Positions 20,255 through 29,481 of a stretch of 64,000 nucleotides of DNA are shown one piece after another. Below the pieces are notes generated by a model. The model was not told the DNA's origin. It ran no database searches and saw only the letters and a list, made by a program, of their open reading frames with translations. The stretch's first letter is position 1. Every line of letters starts with the position of its first letter. Made by a program: the position numbers and the translations under genes. This stretch comes from Actinomyces oricola. Lineage in GTDB: Bacteria > Actinomycetota > Actinomycetes > Actinomycetales > Actinomycetaceae. The DNA lies in the NCBI RefSeq assembly GCF_004104015.1, contig NZ_RYFV01000009.1:27854-91853 (forward strand), read 5' to 3'.

Positions 20255-21346
20255 TCATGCCTCGGGCCCTGACAGGAACCGGGAGAGGTAGCGGGCCACG
20301 GCGCGAACCGCGGCCATGGTGGCCGGGTAGTCCATGCGGGTAGGTCCAATAACGCCCAGGTGGGCGACGGCATCGCCCTGCCCCGGACCGTAGGAGGCGG
20401 TGACAACGCTGGCCTCCGCCAGGGCGTCGTCGCGGTTCTCGCTGCCGATGCTCACCCTCATGGCGGTGGCGTCGTCCCCATTGCCGGCCGGCCGGCCCAG
20501 CCGGGTCTCGGAGGCGAAGAGCCGCAGCAGCACCACCTGCTCCTCAATGGCGTCCAGCAGCGGCTCAATCGCCGAGAAGTCGGGGGTGGAGCGGGCCAGG
20601 TTCGCGGTGCCCGCCACCACCAGCCGCTCCTCGGCGTCAGGCCGCAGGGCCGCCAGGAGCTCGCCGGTAACGGCGGCCAGTAGGACGCGCTCGTCGTCGG
20701 GGGCGTGCTGGGCCAGGCGGGTCAGAATGGGCACGACCTCAGCGGCACGACGCCCCACCAGGGCGGCGTTGAGCCGCACGCGCAGGCGCTCCAGGGCCAC
20801 GGGGTCAATGACCTCGCTCAGGGAGGGGGTGGCGGGCCGCCCCCCGGGGCCGGTAAAGGTCACAGTGCGCTGCTCCACGCGCCCGGTGTCGGTAATGATG
20901 ACCAGCAGGAGCCGAGAGGGACCCAGGGCGACCAGCTCAAGGTGACGCAGGGCCGTGCGCCGCAGACTGGGGTACTCCACGACTGCGAGTTGACCGGTGA
21001 GCTGGGCCAGGACCCTCACGGTGCGGGCGACTACCTGCTCCAGGTCGACAGCGCCTGACAGCAGAGCGGTTATGGCCTCGCGCTCGGGGGCGGACAGGGG
21101 CTTAATGCGGGCCACTTCATCAACGAAGAGCCGATAGCCCTTCTCGGTGGGCACGCGCCCGGCGCTGGTGTGGGGCTGGTGAATGTAGCCCTCGTCCTCC
21201 AGGATGGCCATGTCATTGCGGATCGTGGCCGGGGAGACCCCCAGCTGATAGCGCTCGGCCAGCGAGCGGGACCCGACCGGTTCGCGGGTGCGCACGTAGT
21301 CGGTGACAATAGCGGACAGGACCTTGAGTCGTCGGTCATTGCCCAT
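20255..21346 (-). CDS. hrcA: Heat-inducible transcriptional repressor HrcA
   Basis: Repressor of class I heat-shock genes that binds CIRCE. The N-terminal winged helix runs RRLKVLSAIVTDYVRTREPVGSRSL then LGVSPATIRNDMAILEDEGYI, followed by HTSAGRVPTEKGYRLFVD. The inserted and GAF-like domains follow to residue 363. ATG 21346 has AGGAGG five bases upstream. CIRCE lies 55 bp upstream of the start codon, so hrcA-dnaJ is autoregulated. Confidence 0.96.
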   Translation of the reverse strand: MGNDRRLKVLSAIVTDYVRTREPVGSRSLAERYQLGVSPATIRNDMAILEDEGYIHQPHTSAGRVPTEKGYRLFVDEVARIKPLSAPEREAITALLSGAVDLEQVVARTVRVLAQLTGQLAVVEYPSLRRTALRHLELVALGPSRLLLVIITDTGRVEQRTVTFTGPGGRPATPSLSEVIDPVALERLRVRLNAALVGRRAAEVVPILTRLAQHAPDDERVLLAAVTGELLAALRPDAEERLVVAGTANLARSTPDFSAIEPLLDAIEEQVVLLRLFASETRLGRPAGNGDDATAMRVSIGSENRDDALAEASVVTASYGPGQGDAVAHLGVIGPTRMDYPATMAAVRAVARYLSRFLSGPEA

Positions 21347-21400
21347 GGTCCCTCCTCGTAGCGCGCTGGTGCGGGTGCGGTTTCGGTGGCGCCCCGGCGG

Positions 21401-21427
21401 TTAGCACTCGCCGGGTACGAGTGCCAT
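21401..21427. promoter_or_regulatory. CIRCE element (HrcA operator)
   Basis: TTAGCACTC, nine bases, GAGTGCCAT. This matches the consensus TTAGCACTC-N9-GAGTGCTAA at all but the last-arm positions CAT. It lies between hrcA and the divergent DUF3097 gene, so it could affect both, though hrcA-dnaJ is the expected target. Confidence 0.93.
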
Positions 21428-21490
21428 CCTACGCCGCGGTCCGGCGGGTCATCTCCTCCCAGGGCGTGACCTTCCCCTAGCGTGCCCAGG

Positions 21491-22540
21491 GTGAACACGC
21501 CCCCCTACCACTCCTCGCCCGTCCCCGGCTCGACGGCGGCCCGCCGGGCCGCCCTGCGCGCCCAGGCCGATCGCTCAGGTGCAGCCCCGGCGCACGGCCA
21601 TCCCGCCTCCTCGCGCCGCCCCGGCGCCGAGCCGGCCGGTCCGCGCCTGGCGGACCGCTATGGCGCCGATGTGCTGGCCGCCGACCCGCACCGGGTGGGC
21701 CCTCGCGCCGTGCGCCCGCAGTCGGCGCGCATGCCGGTGCACCAGGGGCTGGTGGTCGAGGACCGGCAGACTGGTTTCGTGGGTGCGGTGGTCGCGGTGG
21801 AGAAATCCGGGGGCAGGCGCGTGGTGGTCCTGGAGGACCGTGCCGGGCGGCGCCGGGGCTTCCCCTTGGGGCCCGGCTTCTGGGTCGAGGGCCGCCCAGT
21901 GGTCCTCGACCCGCCGACTCCGCGCCCGCGCCCGGCCACCGGCCCGCTCAGTGCCGCCGGACGGCGGCTGACGGCCTCGGGCTCCTACGCGGTGGCTGAC
22001 GGCCGGGCCCGCGTGGCGCGGGCCTCGCGCATTTGGGTGGAGGGAAGGCACGACGCCGAGCTGGTGGAGAAAGTGTGGGGCGACGACCTGCGCCATGAGG
22101 GCGTCGTCGTCCTCATGCTCGACGGCGTCGACAACCTTCCTGAGGTCATGGCCGAATTCGGCCCCTCGCCCACGCGGCGCGCCGGGGTCCTCGTGGACCA
22201 TCTCGTGGCCGGCTCCAAGGAATCGCGCATTGCCCAGCAGGTGGCTTCCATGCCCGGGGGCCGCAACGTGCTCGTCCTGGGGCACCCTTATGTCGACGTG
22301 TGGCAGGCGGTCAAACCCGAGCGGGTAGGGCTGCGCGCCTGGCCGGCGGTGCCCCGCGGCACGGACATTAAGCGCGGCACCCTGGAGGCCCTGGGCTGGC
22401 CGCACGCCGACCAGGCCGACATCGCCCGCGGTTGGCAGCGAATCCTGGCCACCGTGCGCAGCTACAAGGACCTGGAGCCGAGCCTGCTGGGGCGCATGGA
22501 AGAGCTCATTGACTTCGTTACCGCGCCGGGCACCCGCTAA
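21491..22540 (+). CDS. DUF3097 family protein
   Basis: Actinobacterial conserved protein of about 349 aa found beside hrcA in many genomes. The opening RYGADVLAADPHRVGPRAV, the middle LVVEDRQTGFVGAVVAVEKSG and the Toprim-like part (WVEGRHDAELVEKVWGDDL, then LDGVDNL and VLVDHLVAGSKESRIA) are characteristic. A nucleic-acid-related role is suggested by the Toprim-like region but not shown. GTG 21491 is preferred to 21482 because TAGCGT (21478-21483) lies 7 bases upstream. Confidence 0.88.
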   Translation: MNTPPYHSSPVPGSTAARRAALRAQADRSGAAPAHGHPASSRRPGAEPAGPRLADRYGADVLAADPHRVGPRAVRPQSARMPVHQGLVVEDRQTGFVGAVVAVEKSGGRRVVVLEDRAGRRRGFPLGPGFWVEGRPVVLDPPTPRPRPATGPLSAAGRRLTASGSYAVADGRARVARASRIWVEGRHDAELVEKVWGDDLRHEGVVVLMLDGVDNLPEVMAEFGPSPTRRAGVLVDHLVAGSKESRIAQQVASMPGGRNVLVLGHPYVDVWQAVKPERVGLRAWPAVPRGTDIKRGTLEALGWPHADQADIARGWQRILATVRSYKDLEPSLLGRMEELIDFVTAPGTR

Positions 22541-22556
22541 CCGCCCCGGGCACGGC

Positions 22557-23960
22557 TCAGGAGTCGACCAGGGCCAGGCGCCGGGCGCCGCGGACCAGGC
22601 GGGCGTTGTTGGCGAGCAGGGCCAGGGCCAGGCACGCCCCGAGCGCCTTGGCCCATAGGGCACCGGTAATGAAAAGGAGGACCATGGCCACCAAAATGGG
22701 CACCAAGTGGATGAAGGAACGCAGTACATAGCCGCCAAAGCTCGGCATCTCCACGCCGTCGGACTCCGCAACCGACTTGACCATGAAGTTGGGCCCATTG
22801 CCAATGTAGGTAATCGCCCCGCACAGGACGGCGCCCAGAGAGATCGAGACGAGGAAGACCTCTGGGACCCCGGCCACCACCGGGCCACCAGGGCCACCCA
22901 CCCGTGAGGCGACCTCGAAGAAGGTGGCGTAGGTGGGGGCGTTGTCGAGCACGGAGGACAGCGAGCCGGTGAAGGCGAAGAAGGTGACCTCGTTCATGGG
23001 CAGCCCCGGGGCGATCTCGTCCAGGTAGTGCAGCGCCGGAATCATGGTCAAGAAGATGCCGATGAACAAGACGGCGACCTCGGTGATGGGGCCCCACTCG
23101 AACTGGTTGTCCTCGAAGCGGGCGCGCCGGTCCCCCAGGAAGTAGGAGGCCGCGGCAGCGGCCAGCATAATGATCTCGCGCCACGGCACCCAGTCGGCCG
23201 CCGTGGCGTGCCCGGACTCAATGGCCTCGGCGTTAATGGAGGGCGCGAAGGCGACCGCGGCAATAATGACGGCGAACCACACCAGGTTGGTGGCGCCGCG
23301 CAGCCCCAGGGGGACGATCTCGGAGCGGTCGGCGGCCACCGCGGAGGCCGGCTCGGAGGCGTGGTAGTAGGAGTCCAGCGCGTAGTAGCCGGCCAGGAGC
23401 ATGGCGTTAACAAAGAGCCACTGCGGCAGCAGGTTAAAGGTCCAGGTGAAGGGCACTCCGCGCAGGAAGCCCAAGAAGAGGGGCGGGTCGCCCAGAGGGG
23501 TGAGCAGCCCCCCGCAGTTGGCGACGATAAAAATCGCGAAGAGGACCGTGTGAGTGCGATACCTGCGCTCGCGGTTCGTGGCCAGCAGCGGGCGGATGAG
23601 CAGCATGGAGGCGCCGGTGGTGCCAATGAAGGAGGCCAGCACGCCGCCCACCGCCAAGAAGAGCGTGTTGTTGCGGGCGGTGGCCTCAATGTCGCCCTTG
23701 AGGAAGATGCCTCCGGAGACCACGAAGAGCGCCAGCAGCAGGGTAATGAACTGGGCGTACTCCACGGCGGTGGCGAAGACGGTCTGCCAGCCCCCGGCGA
23801 TCCACATCCACACCGCCACCGGCACGCCCAGGGCCAGGGCAATGGCGAGCTGACTGGTGCGCTTCTCCCACCAGTGCTGGGTGGCGGGCACCAGGGGCAG
23901 GATTGCAATGCAGGCGAGCATGGCCACAAAAGGAAGCGTCGACCACCACTGCAGGTGCAT
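22557..23960 (-). CDS. ArsB/NhaD-superfamily ion transporter, probable sodium:proton antiporter
   Basis: 467-aa inner-membrane protein with about 11-13 helices. Family segments include LLLALFVVSGGIFLKGDIEATARNN, SFIGTTGASMLLIRPLLATNRERRYRTHT, VANCGGLLTPLGDPPLFLGFLRG and SSVLDNAPTYATFFEVA. The paired re-entrant GTTGASM and DNAPTY elements are typical of this superfamily. A sodium/proton antiport role is by family resemblance only. ATG 23960 has GAGGAGAACC just upstream. Its 3' end converges with DUF3097, 16 bp apart. Confidence 0.85.
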   Translation of the reverse strand: MHLQWWSTLPFVAMLACIAILPLVPATQHWWEKRTSQLAIALALGVPVAVWMWIAGGWQTVFATAVEYAQFITLLLALFVVSGGIFLKGDIEATARNNTLFLAVGGVLASFIGTTGASMLLIRPLLATNRERRYRTHTVLFAIFIVANCGGLLTPLGDPPLFLGFLRGVPFTWTFNLLPQWLFVNAMLLAGYYALDSYYHASEPASAVAADRSEIVPLGLRGATNLVWFAVIIAAVAFAPSINAEAIESGHATAADWVPWREIIMLAAAAASYFLGDRRARFEDNQFEWGPITEVAVLFIGIFLTMIPALHYLDEIAPGLPMNEVTFFAFTGSLSSVLDNAPTYATFFEVASRVGGPGGPVVAGVPEVFLVSISLGAVLCGAITYIGNGPNFMVKSVAESDGVEMPSFGGYVLRSFIHLVPILVAMVLLFITGALWAKALGACLALALLANNARLVRGARRLALVDS

Positions 23961-24298
23961 GAGGTTCTCCTCAGGTTCGAAGCGGCTTAGCGCCCAATCC
24001 TATGCTGGAGCCCCTGACCGCCCCTGGCCGGTCCAAGTCTCCAGGTGAGAGTCGGGGGCACGCCAGTGCACGAAGAACGCGCCGGTCGCAGCGGGCCGGG
24101 CCCGCACCAACAGGACCGGGCGACTCCCTGCCCCCTCACATATCCCCCGCCCCACACGTGTGCGTTCTCACACCTCGAGCGGGACCCTAGTCCCGCTACG
24201 CGGGCATTTTCACCCCGATGCACCTTTCCGCAGATGGAACAATGGCGGGCGTGCCGAGGCGCCCTGGGGGCGCGGGACCAATGGTGAGGAGTTTTTTC
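23961..24298. other. Divergent intergenic region between the NhaD-like gene and lpd
   Basis: No credible coding frame. Near its right side AGCGGGAC-CCTA-GTCCCGCT (24178-24197) forms an 8-bp hairpin. The CCCGC of its second arm can instead pair with GCGGG at 24200-24204, which is followed by CATTTT. This could be a small attenuator-like leader for lpd or a terminator. Confidence 0.45.
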
Positions 24299-25672
24299 GT
24301 GACAGACACCGTCTACGACATGGTCATCCTGGGCGCCGGCTCAGGTGGCTACGCCGCCGCCCTGCGCGGAGCCCAACTGGGCCTCACAGTCGCCCTGGTC
24401 GAGGCGGACAAGGTCGGCGGCACCTGCCTGCACCGCGGCTGCGTCCCCACCAAGGCCGTCCTCCACGCCGCCGAGACCGCTGACGCCGTGCGCGAGGCCT
24501 CCGCCCTGGGCATTAGTGCCACCTTCGAAGGCGTGGACATGGCCCGCCTACAGCGGTACAAAAATGGCATTGTCACACGCATGTACAAGGGCCTCCAGGG
24601 TCTGGTCTCCTCCCGCGGTATTGAGTTCGTCCAGGGCTGGGGCCGCCTGGTCTCCACAGACACCATTGAGGTCGAGGGCCGCCGACTGATCGGGCGCAAT
24701 GTGGTCCTGGCCTCGGGCTCCTACTCCAAGACCATTGGTCAGGAGGTCTCCGGGCCGGTCATGACCAGCGAGCAGGCCCTGGAACTCGACCGCGTTCCCG
24801 CCTCGGCCGTCATCCTGGGCGGCGGCGTGATCGGCGTCGAGTTCGCCTCCGCCTGGGCCTCCCTGGGCTCAACGGTCACCATTATCGAGGCCCTGCCCCG
24901 CCTCGTCCCCAACGAGGACGAGGCCATCTCCAGGCAGCTTGAGCGCGCCTTCCGCAAACGCCGCATCGTCTACCGGACCTCCACCATGTTTGAGCGCGTC
25001 GAGCGCCATGACGGCGGGGTGAGCGTCCACACCGCTGACGGCAAGACCTACGACGCCGAGGTGCTTCTCATTGCGGTGGGCCGTGGCCCGGCCACCGCGA
25101 ACCTGGGCTACGAGGAAGTCGGGGTGGCCATGGACCGGGGCTTTGTCCTGGCCGACGCCTACGGGCGCACCAATGTGCCGGGCGTGTGGGCGGTGGGCGA
25201 TATTGTCCCCGGTGTCCAGCTCGCCCACCGCGGCTTCGCGCAGGGCATTGTTGTCGCCGAGAAGATCGCGGGCCTGGACCCCCGGCCCGTCGACGACGTC
25301 ACGGTCCCCAAGGTCACCTTCTGCTCTCCGGAGATCGCTTCAGTGGGGCTGAGCGAGTCCCGCGCCAAGGAGATCCACGGCGCCGAGAACATTGAGACCG
25401 CGGAGTTCAATGTTGCCGGGAACGCCAAGAGCCAGATCCTGGGCACACAGGGCTTCGTCAAAATGGTTTCGGTCAAGGACGGGCCGATTGTCGGCTTCCA
25501 CGCCATTGGCGCCCGCATGGGCGAGCAGGTGGGTGAGGGCCAGCTCATTGTCTCCTGGGAGGCCGACGCCGCAGATGTCGCCTCCCTCATCCACGCCCAC
25601 CCGACCCAGAACGAAACCATTGGCGAAGCCGCCATGGCCCTGGCCGGCAAGCCACTGCACAACCACGGCTGA
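24299..25672 (+). CDS. lpdA: Dihydrolipoyl dehydrogenase (E3)
   Basis: FAD/NAD disulfide oxidoreductase that reoxidises dihydrolipoyl groups of 2-oxoacid dehydrogenase complexes. The FAD site is ILGAGSGGYAAALRGAQLG, the redox disulfide is Cys43-Cys48 in GGTCLHRGCVPTKA, the NAD-binding motif is ILGGGVIGVEFASAWASLG and the catalytic His-Glu lies in HAHPTQNETIGEAA. 457 aa from GTG 24299, with GTGAGGAG 7 bases upstream; the frame extends up to 24218 without support. Only 30 bp before the E2 gene, so one operon. Confidence 0.96.
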   Translation: MTDTVYDMVILGAGSGGYAAALRGAQLGLTVALVEADKVGGTCLHRGCVPTKAVLHAAETADAVREASALGISATFEGVDMARLQRYKNGIVTRMYKGLQGLVSSRGIEFVQGWGRLVSTDTIEVEGRRLIGRNVVLASGSYSKTIGQEVSGPVMTSEQALELDRVPASAVILGGGVIGVEFASAWASLGSTVTIIEALPRLVPNEDEAISRQLERAFRKRRIVYRTSTMFERVERHDGGVSVHTADGKTYDAEVLLIAVGRGPATANLGYEEVGVAMDRGFVLADAYGRTNVPGVWAVGDIVPGVQLAHRGFAQGIVVAEKIAGLDPRPVDDVTVPKVTFCSPEIASVGLSESRAKEIHGAENIETAEFNVAGNAKSQILGTQGFVKMVSVKDGPIVGFHAIGARMGEQVGEGQLIVSWEADAADVASLIHAHPTQNETIGEAAMALAGKPLHNHG

Positions 25673-25702
25673 CACGACAGTTACGGAGAAGAGAGTTCAA
25701 CC

Positions 25703-27454
25703 ATGCCCGAGTCCGTGAAGATGCCCGCTCTGGGCGAGTCCGTCACCGAGGGAACCGTCTCAACCTGGCTCAAGGCCGTCGGGGAGCGCGTCGAAGCCGA
25801 CGAGCCCCTACTGGAGGTCGCCACTGACAAGGTCGACACCGAGGTCCCCTCCCCCGCCTCCGGGGTGCTGCTGGAAATCCGCGTGCCCGAGGACGAAACC
25901 GTCGACGTCGGCACCGTCCTGGCCATTATTGGCGACCCGTCCGAGGCGCCCGCGCCCGCCGAAGCGGGGCCCGCACCGGCCCCCGCCACCGAGGCCCCCG
26001 CAGCGCCTGCCGCCGCGGAGCCCGCCCCCGCAGCACCCGCCGCCCCGGCCACAGCCGCCTCCGGACCGGTTGAGGGCACTGAGGTGACCATGCCCGCTCT
26101 GGGCGAGTCCGTCACCGAGGGAACCGTCTCAACCTGGCTCAAGGCCGTCGGGGAGCGCGTCGAAGCCGACGAGCCCCTACTGGAGGTCGCCACTGACAAG
26201 GTCGACACCGAGGTCCCCTCCCCCGCCTCCGGGGTGCTGCTGGAAATCCGCGTGCCCGAGGACGAAACCGTCGACGTCGGCACCGTCCTGGCCATTATTG
26301 GCGACCCGTCCGAGGCGCCCGCGCCCGCCGAAGCGGGGCCCGCACCGGCCGTGGCCGCCGCTCAGCGCGCCGCGACGCCCGCGCCATCGGCCCCGGCCGC
26401 CCCGGCTCCTGCGCCCCGGCCCGCCGCCGTGCAGCCGGCCCCCTCCCCGGCCTACGTCACCCCCATTGTGCGCAAGCTTGCGCGCGACAAGGGCGTGGAT
26501 CTGGCCACGGTCGTGGGCACCGGCATTGGGGGGCGCATCCGCAAGCAGGACGTTGAGGCCGCCGCCAGAGCCGCCGAGGAGGCTCGCAAGGCCGCCGAGG
26601 CCGCCAAGGAGGCCGCCGCACGGCCGGAGCAGGCCCGGCTGGAGCGGGCCAAGGAGGCCGGCGAGGCCGCTGCCCGGCCGGAGCGGGCCCCGGCCGCTAC
26701 CGCGCGCCCCGCCACCAAGCCGGTCGCGGACTCCACGCTGCGCGGCACCACCGAGAAGATGAGCCGTCTGCGCCAGGTCATCTCCGAACGCATGCTGGCT
26801 TCGCTGCAGACCTCCGCCCAGCTGACCACCGTGGTGGAGGTGGATGTCACTCGGATCGCGGCACTGCGCGCCCGGGCCAAGGCGGACTTCCAGGCCCGTA
26901 ACGGCACCAAGCTCACCTTCCTGCCCTTCTTCATCCAGGCGGCGACCGAGGCGCTTAAGGCCCACCCCAAGCTCAATGCCACGATTGACGGCAAGCAGGT
27001 GACCTACCACGATGTGGAGCACATCGGCATTGCCGTGGACACTCCTCGCGGCCTGCTCGTGCCGGTGGTCAAAAACGCCGGCGACCTCAATATCCCGGGC
27101 ATTGCCAAGCGGGTGAACGATCTGGCCGCCCGCACCCGGGCCAATAAGGTCAACCCCGATGAGTTAAGCGGCTCAACCTTCACCATTACCAACACCGGCA
27201 GCGGCGGCGCGTTGATCGACACCCCGATCATTAACCAGCCCGAGGTCGCCATCCTGGGGCTGGGCGCCATCCAGCGCCAGCCGCGCGTGGTCCAGGACCC
27301 TGACGGCAACGAGTCGATCGCCATCCGCTCGGTGTGCTTCCTGTCCCTGTCCTACGACCATCGCCTGGTCGACGGCGCTGATGCCGCCCGCTATCTCATG
27401 ACCGTCAAGAAGCGGCTTGAAGACGGCGACTTCGCCGGCGAATTGGGCCTGTAA
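25703..27454 (+). CDS. sucB: 2-oxoacid dehydrogenase E2, dihydrolipoamide acyltransferase with two lipoyl domains
   Basis: Core acyltransferase of the pyruvate and/or 2-oxoglutarate dehydrogenase complex, 583 aa. Two lipoyl domains carry the lipoylation site in [14 protein letters not shown]; they are joined by Ala/Pro linkers. The E3-binding domain is [22 protein letters not shown] then GGRIRKQDV. The catalytic domain ends with [11 protein letters not shown] (His near 553). The two lipoyl domains are identical at DNA level over 261 bp. A long Ala/Lys/Glu helical linker precedes the catalytic domain. Whether it is SucB or AceF cannot be decided without the E1 gene. RBS GGAGAAGAGAG upstream. 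Confidence 0.93.
   Translation: MPESVKMPALGESVTEGTVSTWLKAVGERVEADEPLLEVATDKVDTEVPSPASGVLLEIRVPEDETVDVGTVLAIIGDPSEAPAPAEAGPAPAPATEAPAAPAAAEPAPAAPAAPATAASGPVEGTEVTMPALGESVTEGTVSTWLKAVGERVEADEPLLEVATDKVDTEVPSPASGVLLEIRVPEDETVDVGTVLAIIGDPSEAPAPAEAGPAPAVAAAQRAATPAPSAPAAPAPAPRPAAVQPAPSPAYVTPIVRKLARDKGVDLATVVGTGIGGRIRKQDVEAAARAAEEARKAAEAAKEAAARPEQARLERAKEAGEAAARPERAPAATARPATKPVADSTLRGTTEKMSRLRQVISERMLASLQTSAQLTTVVEVDVTRIAALRARAKADFQARNGTKLTFLPFFIQAATEALKAHPKLNATIDGKQVTYHDVEHIGIAVDTPRGLLVPVVKNAGDLNIPGIAKRVNDLAARTRANKVNPDELSGSTFTITNTGSGGALIDTPIINQPEVAILGLGAIQRQPRVVQDPDGNESIAIRSVCFLSLSYDHRLVDGADAARYLMTVKKRLEDGDFAGELGL
25721..26350 (+). repeat. Exact 261-bp direct repeat (duplicated lipoyl domain)
   Basis: Positions 25721-25981 and 26090-26350 match base for base as far as I can read, offset by 369 bp, and diverge sharply at both ends. 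Each unit encodes one lipoyl domain plus the start of its linker. This indicates a recent duplication or ongoing gene conversion. Confidence 0.9.
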
Positions 27455-27472
27455 TCCTCATTAATCCTCATT

Positions 27473-27490
27473 GCCGCCCTATCGGGCGGC
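27473..27490 (+). terminator. Hairpin after the E2 gene
   Basis: GCCGCCC-TATC-GGGCGGC, a perfect 7-bp stem with a 4-base loop, starting 19 bases after the sucB stop codon. Confidence 0.6.
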
Positions 27491-27518
27491 CTGGGGCGAT
27501 GGCAGGCCAGGATTCCGC

Positions 27519-27550
27519 GGGGCCCGCACCGGTCGTTCGGTGCGGGCCCC
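27519..27550. terminator. Strong bidirectional terminator between E2 and the kinase-like gene
   Basis: GGGGCCCGCACCG (27519-27531) and CGGTGCGGGCCCC (27538-27550) form a perfect 13-bp stem with a 6-base loop between two convergent genes. Confidence 0.75.
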
Positions 27551-27686
27551 ACCGCGCGACCGCCCTGACCCGGTGGGGCGGGGCCGATGCGAAGCACCGC
27601 ACGCTCGCTGCGGCCGCATGCTCATGGGTGAGGATGGAGCGCTCCACAGCGGCCCGGTGCGCCGATATCGCTATATCTCTATGTCT

Positions 27687-29306
27687 CTATGGCTGGCGGA
27701 CCTCGGCCACGCGCCAGGGATCGGGTACCACAATGAGGACCACCTGCCGGGCGGCTTGGGCGGGCACGGAGCGCGACCCTTGCGGGCCGGTGCGCGTTGA
27801 GGGCCCCTGGGTGAGAGTGACCTGCACAGCCCTGGCGTCGGGCCATGCCGCGGCCGCGTCGGCAGGCGTCTCCACCTCGAGCACCTGGCTCACCGAGGTG
27901 TCCAGCCCGGAGATCGTCTCCCCGGCGCCTGTCAGCGACTCCACCAGCTCGGAATCGGCGAGCGCGGCGGGCGAGCCCGGCACGGTGGTCGCCGCCAGCG
28001 CCTGCGCATCCAGGGCCTCCAGGGCCTGGTCACGGGCCGAGGCCAGGCCGACCACCACGGACACCAGGTCTTCCGGGGCCCCGCCGCCCTGGGCCGGGGC
28101 CCCCGCCACTGCCTCCGCAGCACCCGGCGGCGTGGCGGCGGCGCCCTCACCGGTAGCCGGCCCGACCGCCGACAGGAGGCGGGAAGGGCCACCGGACCCC
28201 CAGATCAGCCCCGCCGCCAGCACGACGGCGGCCGCGGCCACCAGTGGGGCGAGCCGCCGTCGATCGCGCCGCCCGCGGCGCCCCCGGCCCGCGCGCCGGG
28301 TGGGGGCGTCCTTGATCTGTGCACGGCGCGTCTTCTTCTCCGCCCCGACCTCCTGCGCCTCCAACTCCTCCTGCTCCTTCTGGCGGCCCCTGGGACGCGG
28401 CCGCCAGGCGCCCGGGCGGCCTCGACGCGTGCGCCGGCGCACCACGCGCGTAGGCGTGGCCGCTGCGGCCTTGAGCGCCCCCGCCGCCAAGCGGGCGCCG
28501 TCGGGCAGCGCCACAGGAGAGGTCGACCCCACCTCCGGTGCGCGCGCAGCCAGCTCCCGGGCCGTCGGACGCCGCTGGGGATCGGAGTCCAGGGCATCGG
28601 CGAGTACGCCGTCGATCCGTCGGCGCAGTGCAGTTGAGCCTTGAGCACATTGGTGCAGGAGGGCGGCCAGCGCGTACACGTCTGAGGCCGGAGTCGCCGG
28701 GCCCCCGGCGAGTCGCTCGGGCGCCGCACACGATTCGGTGCCCGTCTCCAGGACTCCGCCGAGTAAGTCAATGAGGACCGGGGCCCCTCCGAGAGTGATC
28801 ATGACGTTCCCCGGCGAGACGTCCCCATGGATAGCGCCGTGCTCATGCAGGTGGGCCAATGCGGATCCCACGACGTCCAGGACCATGGCGCTCTCGCCGC
28901 GGGTCAGGCCACCGCGCGCCCCCAGTACCACGGCGAGGTCGGCTCCGGCAATGAGCTCAGTGATCACGGCGGCCCGGGAGCCGGGGAGGGCGATCACGTC
29001 GCGCACGGGCACCAGTCCACAATGGCGCAGGGCGCGCAGCTCGGCCAGGCGACGCAGGGTGCGGGCCCCCGAGCTGTCCTCCGGCAGGTCGACGACGCGC
29101 ACCACCACGTGGTGGTCGTCGCCGTCCAGGGCCCGGCGGGGCGGGTGGCGCCCCTCCTGGGCCCGTCCCATCGGGGCCCCCAGGGTCAGGCCCGCGATGG
29201 CCAGCACCTCCAGGGCGTCCTCATCCAGGGCGGCGGGGTCCTGGTCGCCCCATTCATCGCGCAGGCGGCCGGTGTCAGGTCCTCGGAGGGTCAGGGATGT
29301 CCTCAT
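27687..29306 (-). CDS. Membrane-anchored protein kinase-like protein with degenerate kinase domain
   Basis: 539 aa. The catalytic-loop motif HGDVSPGNVMI (residues 160-170), the metal-binding Asp in LIDLLGG (180, replacing DFG), the APE motif (about 195) and the DVYALAALLHQC helix identify a eukaryotic-like kinase fold. The glycine loop is absent, and the VAIK lysine position reads VVVRVV, so catalysis is doubtful. A basic linker (about 290-350) leads to one transmembrane helix (LAPLVAAAAVVLAAGLIWG) and an external domain of about 160 residues with no known fold. It may sense or recruit rather than phosphorylate. ATG 29306 has GAGG 4 bases upstream. Confidence 0.8.
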   Translation of the reverse strand: MRTSLTLRGPDTGRLRDEWGDQDPAALDEDALEVLAIAGLTLGAPMGRAQEGRHPPRRALDGDDHHVVVRVVDLPEDSSGARTLRRLAELRALRHCGLVPVRDVIALPGSRAAVITELIAGADLAVVLGARGGLTRGESAMVLDVVGSALAHLHEHGAIHGDVSPGNVMITLGGAPVLIDLLGGVLETGTESCAAPERLAGGPATPASDVYALAALLHQCAQGSTALRRRIDGVLADALDSDPQRRPTARELAARAPEVGSTSPVALPDGARLAAGALKAAAATPTRVVRRRTRRGRPGAWRPRPRGRQKEQEELEAQEVGAEKKTRRAQIKDAPTRRAGRGRRGRRDRRRLAPLVAAAAVVLAAGLIWGSGGPSRLLSAVGPATGEGAAATPPGAAEAVAGAPAQGGGAPEDLVSVVVGLASARDQALEALDAQALAATTVPGSPAALADSELVESLTGAGETISGLDTSVSQVLEVETPADAAAAWPDARAVQVTLTQGPSTRTGPQGSRSVPAQAARQVVLIVVPDPWRVAEVRQP

Positions 29307-29481
29307 GCCCTCATGGTCCCCGCTGGAGGGTGAGCGGCGCCACTACCAAAAACCGGCCTGTGGATAACTCCCCGCGGCGGGGCCGCCGGGCGGCCCCGCG
29401 GGCGGACTTGGTGGCCCGCTGTGGAAGGCCCATGCGGGCCGCACCAGTGGCCTTCGCCCACGCAGGCCCTAGGGTGGGTTC

